Shown here piece after piece: positions 44,314 to 55,464 of a stretch of DNA of 64,000 nucleotides. Each line of letters opens with the position of its first letter. The stretch's first letter is position 1. The notes beneath the pieces are model-generated. The model saw only the letters and a list, made by a program, of their open reading frames with translations. It was not told the origin of the DNA and ran no database searches. Position numbers and translations under genes: made by a program. Source of the stretch: Euphorbia lathyris (taxonomy: Eukaryota; Streptophyta; Magnoliopsida; Malpighiales; Euphorbiaceae); assembly GCF_963576675.1 (NCBI RefSeq), contig NC_088918.1:56997501-57061500 (forward strand). Reading direction: 5' to 3'.

Positions 44314-47300
44314 CTACTCCTCGGCATTCAGATCTAACATTATGATCTCCTTGACGAAGCAGCTTGCCTCTCCTTTGCCCCAGCTGGTGACATCATTGAA
44401 GATCTCAAAACCTGGCAGAATCTTTCCTTCGGTGCTAGTCCATGACTCATGAGCCCCCGAATAAACCTTCCTGTGGCCTTCATTCACAAAATACTTTTTT
44501 AGGCCCACCTGTCCCTCACCACCTGTGTTGGACGGACCTCCCAGCTCATATCCCAAGCCCCTCCGGGTTTTCTGACTCTTGAAGTCCGGAGATTCTGGCA
44601 ACCCTTGATGGTGTGCTCCTAAGCCCATACCAGGGATGAAACCCCCTTTCATCATCTTCACCACATCGGTGGTCATGCTAGACTCGTATATCCCTGAAAC
44701 TTGGAATCCGGAGAAAAGCTGAGGCTCAATTCCCAACGCTGCCACTGAACTCAACTTCTCCGCTCTGACCGTCACTATCTCCTCCCCGAAGGGGAATTTG
44801 ATCATTTGGTGGAGCGTGGAGGGCACACCTCCTAGCTTATGGAACCATGGGCGTCCCAACAACACATCAAAGGTCACTGGTATATCTAGCACAGTGAACT
44901 CAGTTTCTTCCTCATGCGGCCCTACCTTCAGCTTGGCCTTAAAAACTCCTTCGATGTGCCTACGGCTATCATCATAAGCCCTGATCACGGTTTCCGAGGC
45001 CATCAGATCTCCTCTTTCTACTCCCAATTTGGACAAGAGTTTCAGCGGGCAAACATTAATGGCCGATCCATCATCAACCATTACACAGCTAGTTTTCTTC
45101 CCATTAATTTCAGCTCGGATGTATAAAGGCTTGTTGTGAGCCTTACCCTCCTCCGGGAGATCTTCGTCGGTGAAAGTGATTTCAGTCTTCTTCCGGGCCA
45201 TAATCGGCCCTACTAACACTGCCGGCTCAGTGTCGGTAGAAATGACCAAATTCTGCAGCTTCTTCATCAGATTCTCACGGTGGTACTTGGAATGACATAG
45301 GACTTCCCACACCGTAGAATTAGCTTGTGTTTTCTTCAACTGCTCGAGGACTTGGTCATCTGGCTTGGGAGCCGATCCTTCCCCTATTTCTGTCTCAACC
45401 ATGGGTGCCTTCCCTTCGGCCACCCGACCTGATCTTGTCATGACGGCGATCTCCGGCTCATCATCAGATTCATCCCAAATATTGATAGGAATTCTCCGAC
45501 CAGCATCCTCCTCATCCGAGGAACTTTCCCAAATGTTCACAACCATCAGATCCATTACGTGAGGGACGTTTGAGTTCAAATAAAAGGGATCCGCCGATCC
45601 ATACATGGCCCAGCCTATCAACTCCTCATAATCCCTGAGGGACACTCTGCTCATCCTTCTTGCCGCCATCAGAATAGCGCCTCTCTGTATGCACATGAGC
45701 TGCACCTTATCACTCATCGTTTCTTGACACTGCTCATAGCGGTACCTCCACCTCCTAGCGTAATCCACAAATGGTTCCTCGGGGAATTGCCTGATCCTAT
45801 CCAGATCTTCCAGGGATCCCGTCCATGGAACATACATCTCATACCTCGACACAAAAGCATCCCTAAGAGGTATCCAACGACCCATTTCTTCCTTTGATAG
45901 GCCTTGGTGCCACAACAAGGCTTCTCCCATGAGAGTTTCCGGGAAGTGTTCATGTAACTCACATTGAGGGAACCCAGCGTCATACATATGGTTGCGGAAC
46001 AACCTTGCGTGCTCAACGGGATCCTGATATCCACCATACCTAGGCATTGCCAACACCGCTTCAGGTGTTTCATAAGAGGGTGAGTCCGGGGTTTGCTCCG
46101 CAAGCATCCATAATGTATATTCCTTAATGAACCTCTTAGTTATCGCGGCCCAATTGCACTTGATATGCATCGGGAGAGACATATACGTCAGTGAATTGCA
46201 AAACAGACTGGTGATCTCTTCTTCTTTAAAACTCAACGGCCCCATGGCTGACAAGTAGAAGTGAAGGTGCTCCATTGGATCTTTGTTGCCGTTGTATTTA
46301 CTGATAGCTGGCAACGGATGCTTAATAGGCCCAATTTGGAGCGCAAAACACTCCGCGGTCCTATCCTTAGCTTTCTTGTACTTCTCTAGGAATAAATCGG
46401 ACAACCGTTCCCAATCATGCTTGTAGGAGTCGGGCAATGAATGGAACCACCTCAAAGGCTCACCTATCAACGAATGGTGGAACCATAGAGCAATCTCATC
46501 CACCCCAAATGATTCGACAAAAATATCATGCATATACTCGCGCAAGTGTACATCGGGATCCTCCACCCCACTAAATAGACTCAACTCTGGCACAATAGTT
46601 CGAGACGACCCTTCCCCGGTCTCTTCGGCACTATCTTCGTCATACGGCGCTCCGCCATCTAATTCTTCCCCCATCGGTTCATCCTCCTGCTCTTTGCCAA
46701 GGAAGGACACATATAAACCATTTCCCACATTACTCTTCTCATCGGAGTCCAACAACTCCTCTTCGTTTTGCCCAAAGGATTCCATAACCATGCTTTCTTT
46801 CAGCCCAAATCCGATCATGCTCACCCTATGATTAGGCAGTGGATTACGCCTAGTGGAAGGGTTCGCTGACGAAGGATCAGCTATCTTCTTCTCCTCAATC
46901 AAATCTTGGATCTCGTGCTTCAACCTCTCACAGTTCTCAATAGTGTGCCCATAATTACTGTGGAACTCGCAGTATCCCCTAGCTTGTATCTGCGGAGCAG
47001 GCAGTGCCATATTATAATGAGTGAGGGCTTTCAACAACCCCTTTTTCAGCAACCGTTCGAAAACTTTTGCGTAGGTCTGCTCGAACTTGGCAAACTGCCT
47101 CTTCTCGATAGCGTTAAGATCAAGCACTTTCACTGCGGCAGATTCTGCACTCGCACTTGGCCCTCCGGCACTATATCCAGACTTCGTCCACTTGGTATAA
47201 GCTTTCTTCGGCTCTCCGTCCCCCTCAACTGTCAAGGCGCAGCTATACATCTGATTGAAATTGGTAAAAGGCATATACCGCAGCTCACTCTTAATATACG

Positions 47301-48192
47301 GTAATGTGTTGCTAATTACCATTCGGATCTGATCCTGCTCAAGCGGCTTCTGTTTCATAACCGCGGCCTTGGCCCTCCATCTCCTCACAAAATCGGAAAA
47401 ATATTCCCCAGTCTGTTGCTTAGTGCTCTCTAGCTCCTTCAGAGTAATCTCAAGCATGGTGTTGAAGCTATACTGAGCGATGAATGACTTCGCTAACTCC
47501 TTCCAATCTCTCTTCATCACCATCGGCAACGCATGAAACCAAACGAGGGAAGCTCCCTCCAGATAGGTATTAAACAGTCCCAGGACTTGATCCTCAGTCA
47601 GGATCGTGTGCTTCATTACCGTAACATACTGATTCATGTGAGCCGTGGGATCTCCAGTTCCATCGAACTTCTTCATGTCCGGGAGCCAGAATTTCAAAGG
47701 CAAAGCAGTTGCTGACAAGCAGTTTTTCAAATTATAAAAGTCCTGACTCCCGGAACTTCCCCCATGCAGATCCTGCACTTCCTGAGTGATGTGCTGCTTC
47801 CACTCCTCTTCCTTAGCTTTCTCTTTCTCAAGTTGTTTCTGGATATAATCCTGATAGTCATCCTCGTTCCCGAAGCGGGGACCAGTGTTTACTTCATTCT
47901 CAGCGCGCTTACTACCACTCTTGTTATCCTTCAATGCCAGCTCAGCTAGCTATGCCAAAATTGCGGCCAACTGATCATTAATGTTGTTCACAGAATTTTT
48001 TAATTCGGCCACTTTTTCGTCGGTCGCAGACATACTGGCAGAAGACTGAGTATACTCGGACGAAGAAGATTCAGAAGCCATAACTGCCGATTCGAAACTG
48101 TCAATCTGTAGCTGATCAAACTGCCTGACTAGCTGGTTACTCTCACGAAACCACAACCGCCTAATGATGAAGTCTGTGCGAACGGTATCCAT
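44314..48192 (-). pseudogene. Tat gag-protease with four capsid-like modules and a G-patch-like tail
   Basis: ATG at 48192, then TAG at 47950-47952 after 80 codons; the same frame runs open from 47949 to the TAG at 44314-44316. Numbering from 47934: capsid-like domain 84-239, zinc-binding CEFHSNYGHTIENC (322-335, C-x2-H-x4-H-x4-C), and three more capsid-like modules at 447-525, 541-613 and 629-785. Each opens with a P-x-hydrophobic/basic-[FY]-x-G-x2-DP-x2-H pattern. Retropepsin VDDGSAINV at 953-961 with VLLGRPW at 1024-1030 follows, then a G-patch-like stretch GGFIPGMGLGAHHQG (1097-1111). At 1206 residues this is far longer than a usual Gag-Pro. The frame is identical to pol, so gag-pro-pol is one 7.4-kb frame with three TAG codons. 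Confidence 0.9.
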
Positions 48193-50117
48193 TAGTATGT
48201 ATGCATGATTTTATATGCATGATTCGTGGTGTGTGCGTTTATTTATTTACGGATATATAAGATAAGAAGAACAAACGTTAGTCTAATTACACGTATCACA
48301 ACATCTCTCTTCCACCCTTATTCCTCCACACACTCGATGGTCCAAGTCTCTTTCCTAGGATTTTGGTTTGGGGCTCACATTGCAGTCCAGGGGACGCGTG
48401 ATGCCGTCGATTATTGCAGAAAAATAAATCATCCATCAGACAATACAATTCGTTCTAACGTATCGACGTTTAGTGACTAAGATATCGACCAAATGGATTG
48501 TCCTTTCGAATAACTCGTCTTTTGTTATTTCGCGAGACGCATTAGTTCGGGTTTTGATTCCCTTTTGAGCGTATCTCGGATTTAGATGTGGTACGAGTTA
48601 TTCTTTTCAGTTCAATCGTTCGTTATTGACAATGACTCATTCCCTTTTATTCGCATGGGTTCGTGTCTCGATTTTTGGATTACGACGGGATCTTTTGGAT
48701 CTATCGAGAGACGTAACCACGTGTTTATTTAGTGATGAAATCACTTTTTATTTTAGGGAACGGACTCATCGCGTAACGTGTTTGTTTTTTTAGCGTCAAG
48801 AATCCGTTTGCTCGTTTTTGCTAGGTGAAAAGACGACGAGTCTTATTTGAGCGCACGATAATCTTTCGGCTAGCAACAAGTTTTCATTTCTTCCCATCTA
48901 CGGGATATATCACCCCGGCATGGCTATAGAAAATCAACGTTTCGTTGAATCGCATGCTTATTCGAAGCATGGATATTACCATTCTTTTTCAGTTAGGCAC
49001 GAGTCGAGCAAACACGCAGATTGGGCCATACTTCTTGTAGTTTTGGTAACGGTCGAAATGATCGAGCCATTAATCAAACCCACAGTCTCGTCCATATGGC
49101 GCAATTATGCGGTTTAGCTTAATTCGGCTTTATGATTTTAAACGGCGTATATACCGGCTCGAGGCACGTATTTAACGGCATTGGTTCATTTTCTTTAACT
49201 ACCCTCGGGATGGATATACATCGTAGATACAGAATGACTTTGGTCGTTTGTTTCTTTTTTTTGTTTTGCTTTTCTTTTATTTTCTTAGTCACCTTTATGG
49301 ACACGTCCATTTCTCTTTAGAACAACACAAGGCATAACGTAAGAGCTCATCCTTTATTCGGAAGGGACGGGCCACGTTTGCGAAACTCTTTACGTTACAA
49401 CGGGGTCATTTGAAACAGAAATGTTCTTTGTTTTCGTTTTGTCATAATCTCGTTTTATCCCAATTTATTTAAAGAATGTGAATAACAGCTACCGTTAATA
49501 TAGTCTTTTGAATCGAGATATAACTATCCTTAATACCAAACCGATTCATACTAAAACGTGCTTACGTCATAACGCATTTCCTGAACATGTGCCTTCTTCG
49601 GGACACGGAAAGGGACCAGGCGGGTCGCACAAGTTCATTCGCACGAGATGACTAAGTAGTCTTTAGTTCGAATTGTTTCGATGTTTTGGGGTAGTTTATA
49701 TATCGATTTAAGAGTATATATTAACGTATCGTTTCATTTTCTTTACATATTTTAGGATTTAGACACGTATCATGGCAATTTGAAAACACGAACTGATTCA
49801 TTTTGTCACATCAAAAATAGTAACGGGTAATCCTATGGCAACTTCTAAGGCTACTATATGCTGACACGGCTGATCGCGGGACCTCACAGGACCGCACAAA
49901 TTTGCCCCTAACGAATGGATGGGGACCCTTTGGCGCCTTACTGTAAGGGGGAACTTACACTAGCCTCTTTCGAGCGACGAATGGACTCTCGCTAGAGGTT
50001 TCGCGGAAATTACCCAAAAGGTTTGCAATAATGCTTATGAATGCATACGAAAAGAAATAATACGATCCGTCCCCGTTAAGGGCTTAATACACGCCTTCCG
50101 GAATCAAATTTCTCGCT
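48193..50117. other. Tat 5' leader
   Basis: About 1.9 kb between PBS and gag start. No sustained frame on either strand; no extra ORF upstream of gag such as some Ogre elements have. Confidence 0.7.
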
Positions 50118-50135
50118 TCCCCAGCAGAGTCGCCA
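50118..50135 (-). other. Tat primer-binding site (tRNA-Arg type)
   Basis: Minus strand TGGCGACTCTGCTGGGGA, 2 nt from the LTR end, the PBS form used by Tat/Ogre elements. Confidence 0.85.
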
Positions 50136-50137
50136 CT

Positions 50138-52487
50138 TGTTAGACAAGGTGCCGAACGGCCTCGCCCGGGCGGACCGGGGGGTGGACACCTCATGGCGAC
50201 ATAAGCGGTGATTGGCGCCGAAAGCAACCAATCGTGGAATCAAGCTGCTCGGCAGGACCGGAGCTTGGAGTATGGAAGAGTCGCCACCCACGAATGGGAA
50301 AATGGACACCGATCCCTTGCGGGAAACCGGTGAAGGTTCGGGAAACTTAGGTACGAGCCGAGAAGGCTAGCTCCTTTCTGGAGAAAGGCTACTAGGCACC
50401 CCGACATCGCTCGGTTATGAACCACCGGCCTCCTACTCAGCGTGTTAGGTGATAACGGACTAATCGCATATTTCTTTAAGTTTAGAATTCATTTGAAACC
50501 TTTTCTTTCTCGCTTTGAAAACCGTTTTGAGCATGTCATTAAAAGCCATTTTAGTAAAGAATCACCCATTTTGCATAAATTTAAAGTATATAGGAGAGAG
50601 AGGGGGAGAAGAAAGAATTGATTTATTCACAGTGTGATTTTATGCTTTAGACTATACACTAACTCTAAGCTAATCTCATTCCCCAAAAACGAGTTTATTT
50701 ACATGGTTCGTACCTTAATCGCCGTTGGAATGATTTAGGCACGTTTCAAAACCTTGTTAATGACGTTCACTCGAATCGCCGTTGGAACGACTCGAGCGTT
50801 TGAAAACGTTGAGCAAACATTTTTAATCTAAAAGCGTGATTAAGCATACAAGTCAATTTATTTTGTGCAAAAATCATTTAGTTAGGAAAACAATTCAAAA
50901 CTCCATTATTCACAAAAGCGGTTTTAATTACAAGGTTCGCTCAATCCGCCGTTGGAACGGATTAAGGTTTCAACACGTGATGTTTTGGAAATGGTTTAAA
51001 AATGACAAAAAAACGTTATTTACACTTAAGGAATATCTAGAAAAGCTTTTAATTCAAACAAACAACTCGAAATTTCTTTTTGTCTTTTATTTTCCCCTTT
51101 TTCACTCAATTATCCTTCATGTGAATAAAATGACAACAAGTAATGAATTGAATCCAAATTCACCCAATCAAAACATTTTCCCAAATAATATATACATATA
51201 AGAAATTTGAAAAGAAAAGAAGAAAAGTATATATATACATATTTTTGATAGAAATGATATTATACATATATACTTAAAAGAAAGGGTAAATAATAAATAC
51301 CATAATCAATGGATAGAAATGATAATTATATTCACAAATAATAAGAAATTAGCTTTTTAACCCCAAAACTATTATGATAAGTATATATAGAAAATAACCT
51401 TCTAATAACCCCCCAAAATGTCAAAATGTGCATAGTTTAAAGGAATAGAAAAATATGTACATATACATATACTTTTATTAAACCAAATTAATGAAAAATA
51501 ATATCTAGACACATTAAATAAATATATATACAAAATATTTAAAAATAGCTTGAAAGTATATGTTACATAATTATACATATATATATATATAAAGGACCTA
51601 AAGTCTAAAAGTTGAGAAAGAAGGACCAAAACAACATTTTTTACCTTTCAGCAGCTTTACGGACGGAAAATCCGTCGGTAAACAGCCTTTAGTGACAGAA
51701 AATAGAAATTTACAGAATCAGTCCAACAGTTTCCCGATTTATTCAAAAGCTTTAGATTGGATCTATTCTATCATTTCGGGTCCCCGAACTACCAAAATTG
51801 GATCATAGTCTATAACGGAGAATCCTGAAACGATGTTTTATTTTAAAACGTTATTTAGAAATATTTTCAAAACTTATAATTACAACGTTTTTTGATCCCG
51901 AACTACCTTTGAATCGCATCACGGTTCGTATTGGGATATTAAAACGAGGTTTTTTTTATTTCAAAACAAAAACGAACGTTTATTTAATACGAGATAAAAA
52001 TAAATAAATACGGGAAATTAAATAAGACGTGATAAATAAATAACTAAATAAATAAAAACTATATCCTAAAAAATAAAATAAGAAAACAAAATAAATGCAT
52101 AAATAAATAAAACGAGTGTAGTCCTCGGATAATACCTCAAGATCGGTATTTGACGGCTGAAGTCGGTTGATTCCACGAGTTGCGTTTTTTTTGTATTTTT
52201 TGGGTTTTTTAGTAAAAATTTAACTTTTAGGAAATTCGGACTTTTTGAGGAAAAAAAATATTTTCCTCACAAAATTTCACTTTCTCTCTCTAAAAATGTC
52301 TAGAGTGAGAAAGCTCTCCCAATTTTTTTTTTAATGCATGGGGATCCGTGCCTTTTATAGGCACAGATCCCAAAAAATTTTGGGCGTAGCCCGACGGGCA
52401 TCGGGCTACGCCCAAAATGTTGGGCGGACGCCCAACTTGCGTTGGGCGAACGCCTAACTTGGTTGGGCGGACGCCCAACTTTTGTTG
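50138..52487 (-). repeat. Tat 5' LTR, truncated at its U3 end
   Basis: Starts TGTTAGACAAGG like the 3' LTR and is collinear with it to about 52345. It ends abruptly at 52487 inside the GC palindrome array and abuts Sirevirus gag; the outer 340 bp seen at 35642-35982 are missing. Confidence 0.9.
52341..52418 (-). promoter_or_regulatory. TATA box in a hairpin loop, with adjacent 17-bp stem, in the Tat 5' LTR
   Basis: TATAAAA (minus strand, 52359-52353) is flanked by GGGATCTGTGCC and GGCACGGATCCC, so the box sits in the loop of a 12-bp stem with one mismatch. Immediately upstream a perfect inverted repeat (arm TTTTGGGCGTAGCCCGA) occupies about 52378-52417. This block is absent from the 3' LTR. 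Confidence 0.8.
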
Positions 52488-53909
52488 ATTCTGAATAGAT
52501 GTGATGTCCTTTCTCAGTTTCTTAGAATCTGATTGAACCTCTGAGACAAACTTGTGCATAGTTTCTACGTTGCTATGCAAAGTTGAGTTGTCTTGGAGAA
52601 GATATCGAAGGTCACTCAGTTTGACCTCTTCAATCTCGTCACATCGCCTGCTGAGTGCTCTAACCTTCTTGTTACACTTTTTGATAAGTGTGTAGAGGTC
52701 ACTCAGGGCATTTATCATTTCATTTCTGAGCAGGGGTAGTGATATTACCTCAGTTGAGTGTGCCTCATCGTCAGATGCAATGGAGGGGTCAGCATGCTAA
52801 AAAACACAAGGCTCAGCAAGCTCATCTGCCATGAAGCAGATCTTTGCTGACTCAGTGGCATTAGCTCCTGATGATGATGACTTATCACTATCACTCTAGG
52901 TTGCCACCATTGCCTTATTGCTGTTCTTCTTTTCCTTCCTCAAGGTAGGACAGCTTGATTTGATATGGCCAGTTTGATGACATTCAAAGCATGTGATGGG
53001 CTTTGAGCTGTCCTTCTTGTACTTGCTGTCGCTAGACTCAGCTTTGTACTTGTCAAACTTCTTGTGAGGCTACTTGGAATATTTATCATTCTTTCTGAAC
53101 AACCTTTTCATTTTTCTAGTAAACATGGCCATCTCTTCATCGTCTGTTGAGCTCCCATCAGTGGAGTCAGCTTTCATTACAAGAGACTTTTGCTTCTTGT
53201 CCTCAGACTTCTCCTTCACCTCAAAGTTCTTCATTGAGATCTCATGGGTCAGCAGAGATCCAATGAGTTCATCATACTTGTAGGTGGTCAAGTCTTGAGC
53301 TTCCTCAACAGCAGTTTTCTTGGCTTGCCAGCTTTTGGGAAGGCTCCTCAGTATCTTCTTGACCTGCTCTTCCTCAGTAAAGATCTTGCCAAGTCTTTTG
53401 AGCTCGTTGATTATGTTTGTGAATCTTGAGTTCATTTCAGAGATTCCTTCATCATCATTCATTTCAAACAGCTCGTACAACATCATGTGCTGGTTCACCT
53501 TGGACTCCTTAACTTTGTTGGTTCCTTCATAGGTGACCTCCAGTTTCTTCCAGATTTCCTGCGCTGACTCACAACCTGAAATCTTGTTGTACTATGCAGC
53601 ATCTAGCGCACAGTGAAGCATGTTTATAGCCGAAGCATGATTTTGTAGCTTCTTGAGGTCATCTTCTGTCCACTTAACCTCAGCTTTGACAACCGTTTGG
53701 CCGTCAACAGTTTCAACAGGAACAAATGGGCTATGGACTATAGAAAGCCATGCACTCATATTTGTTGCCTGAATGAAATTTTTCATTCTGTTCTTCCAAA
53801 AGGTGTAGTTAGACCCGAAGAACAGAGGAGGCCGAGTAATAGACAGTCCCTCGGGAAGAATCTGAGTTGTCTGATTTCCTGGGAGGAAACGAGTGCTGTT
53901 CTCAGCCAT
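52488..53909 (-). pseudogene. Sirevirus gag
   Basis: ATG at 53909. N-terminal gag: FFGSNYTFWKNRMKNFIQ, then LFEMNDDEGISEMNSRFTNIINEL, EEQVKKILRSLPKSW and YDELIGSLLTHE. A zinc knuckle CFECHQTGHIKSSC lies at 52991-52950, and a long coiled-coil segment at 52718-52490 ends at the Tat insertion. Four in-frame TAG codons at 53592-53594, 53070-53072, 52896-52898 and 52797-52799 are the only breaks; no frameshift was seen. A second zinc knuckle continues on the other side of the Tat element. Confidence 0.88.
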
Positions 53910-53957
53910 TATGGGGACTAGCTCAAGATAGTTATATCTTGCTCAGTGAGCTTTTAA

Positions 53958-53969
53958 GCTCTGATACCA
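53958..53969 (-). other. Sirevirus primer-binding site (tRNA-iMet type)
   Basis: Minus strand TGGTATCAGAGC, the classic initiator-Met PBS of copia elements, 2 nt from the LTR end at 53972. Confidence 0.93.
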
Positions 53970-53971
53970 CT

Positions 53972-55260
53972 TGTTGGTCCTGTATAACATGACACGGTTA
54001 GTTCCAAGGGGGGGGGGGATAGGAACTATTTAAAATTTTGTCCGTTAAGGCTGACTTCTTTTCTTTAAGAACAGGTTTACACAGCGGCGCTAAGTAGTTT
54101 TAAGACACAAGCTTAGTCAACTGGTGACTAAGTTTGTTTCTTTCCTTGAGTCAGGAGATAGCACTTAAGTCTATTCCTGAACTCAGCTTCTTAGTGCACT
54201 CAACTCAGCGTGAGTTCGTTACTTAGTCAGTTTTATAGCAAGCAATATATAAAGGAGTTTAAAGGTTAGAAATATGTTACTCAGCAGACATATCCTGGTT
54301 CGACCTCTCCGCCTACATCCAGTCCCCGGAACTCGTTCCGAGCTTTTTGAATCCTCTACTGAGCTCTTTAAAGGTAGAGCACGAAACCTTTTACAACAGA
54401 AGCTGGGTATATAAGAGTACCTTCCTCTATTCCTCTACTCACTCCTATAACTACCGCTGAGTACTATAACCGAGTACTTAGCTTCTCCTTTCTATTCTTC
54501 TAGAAATGATAAGTGTTTGTCCTAAACAACAATTTCTAAGACACCTTAGATGAATAAAATCACTCTAGACTTTTACACAATGATTCGAATTGGTGTAAGA
54601 TTTGCTTTGCTTTTCTCACAGAACTTCAAGTATGAATTTGGTCAGCGTTTTGACTTGATTGAAGATTTGCATCGAATGAAGCATTTGAGAGGCCTATTTA
54701 TAGTGACACTTCAAGCACCGGTGATTTCGAATTTCGAAATAACCGTTGGAGTCAAACGGCTTCCTGTCGCTTTCACTCAGTACGTGCTCAGCAGCTTTTC
54801 GTCAGATGAAACAGAATGTTCGCACATTTATGGCAAAGTCTCCCAGACATCTTCCTGCGCCTTCTGAGCTTTACCCAAAGTAGAAATACTTTGTCTCCAA
54901 GTTCATTCTGTTATGCCGATGACCTGACAACCTTGTCGCTCAACTCAGCAGCTTCGTCTTGAAGCTATTTGGTCGAAGGCTTCTCGATCCTTCTTGTTGT
55001 TGGGCTAACGCCTTACTCAGTACGACGGCGTTTTGAGTCTTCTTGGGCCGTGAGGCTTTGATCTATTGACTTGGGCTTGACTTTCTCTTTTTGGCCTTTG
55101 GGCCATTTATCTTAATGTCTTATAAATCAAATAACTCAACATTGAACAAACACATTAGTATGAATAAATCAAAGCATTTAAATTTAATGTGTTGGAATAT
55201 TTTTATCATTCACATAAATAATTTTGTCAAATCAAAATCACGTGGAAAGGTGTTTCAACA
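53972..55260 (-). repeat. Sirevirus 5' LTR (1289 bp)
   Basis: TGTTG…CAACA termini. Complete compared with the second copy (59466-60808). Relative to the 3' LTR it lacks about 50 bp near 54789, where the short direct repeat tgct(c/t)agc borders the gap. Confidence 0.92.
54695..54703 (-). promoter_or_regulatory. Sirevirus LTR TATA box
   Basis: CTATAAATA on the minus strand, about 557 bp from the U3 start, conserved in all LTR copies in the window. Confidence 0.75.
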
Positions 55261-55464
55261 TCCTTACCTCGACAAGACTTCCATACAGTACAATGTGCGG
55301 CTACTCTTTTTAGCAATGAGTTCGAATCTTTTAATATATGAGTTTGGGCTATCTGGCCCAAGATCCATTCAAAGGCCCAACAGATAACATTTCTACGTTA
55401 TCATAAGCTCTCTCCCTAGCGTAAAAATGTCTTTTAAGGTTGAAATGAAGCTTCAATCTAGTTG
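55261..55464. other. Unassigned spacer
   Basis: Starts with the right copy of the Sirevirus target site (tcctt) and ends with ttg, the CACTA target site. No gene seen. Confidence 0.5.

Larger units (their letters stand above)
33393..52487 (-). mobile_element. Tat/Ogre-type Ty3/gypsy retrotransposon nested in the Sirevirus, 19.1 kb
   Basis: 3' LTR 33393-35982, PPT 35983-36000, minisatellite, antisense PMD gene, pol, gag-protease, a 1.9-kb leader, PBS 50118-50135 and 5' LTR 50138-52487. RT followed by two RNase H domains and a tRNA-Arg-like PBS mark the Tat/Ogre lineage. The left flank is actgg (33388-33392), but the right flank is attct. The 5' LTR also lacks the last 340 bp present in the 3' LTR, so a deletion at the right junction removed the LTR end, the TSD and possibly some Sirevirus gag. 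LTRs differ at about 2% of positions by eye. Confidence 0.92.
13561..55260 (-). mobile_element. Sirevirus-type Ty1/copia retrotransposon, split by two nested elements
   Basis: On the minus strand the order is 5' LTR (55260-53972), PBS (53969-53958), gag, [Tat element], protease, integrase, RT/RNase H, extra ORF interrupted by [Athila], truncated 3' LTR (14533-13561). Protease-integrase-RT order defines Ty1/copia. The long coiled-coil gag and an ORF downstream of pol point to the Sirevirus (Maximus/SIRE) branch. Flanks tcttt (13556-13560) and tcctt (55261-55265) are a plausible 5-bp TSD with one change. Without the insertions the element would be about 11 kb. LTR pairs differ by roughly 3% by eye, so it is the oldest layer of the nest. 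Confidence 0.88.

Noticed and set aside
48193..50117. A possible extra ORF upstream of Tat gag, as in some Ogre elements
   Set aside because: No frame longer than about 80 codons; in this element the extra gene is the antisense PMD gene on the other side of pol.
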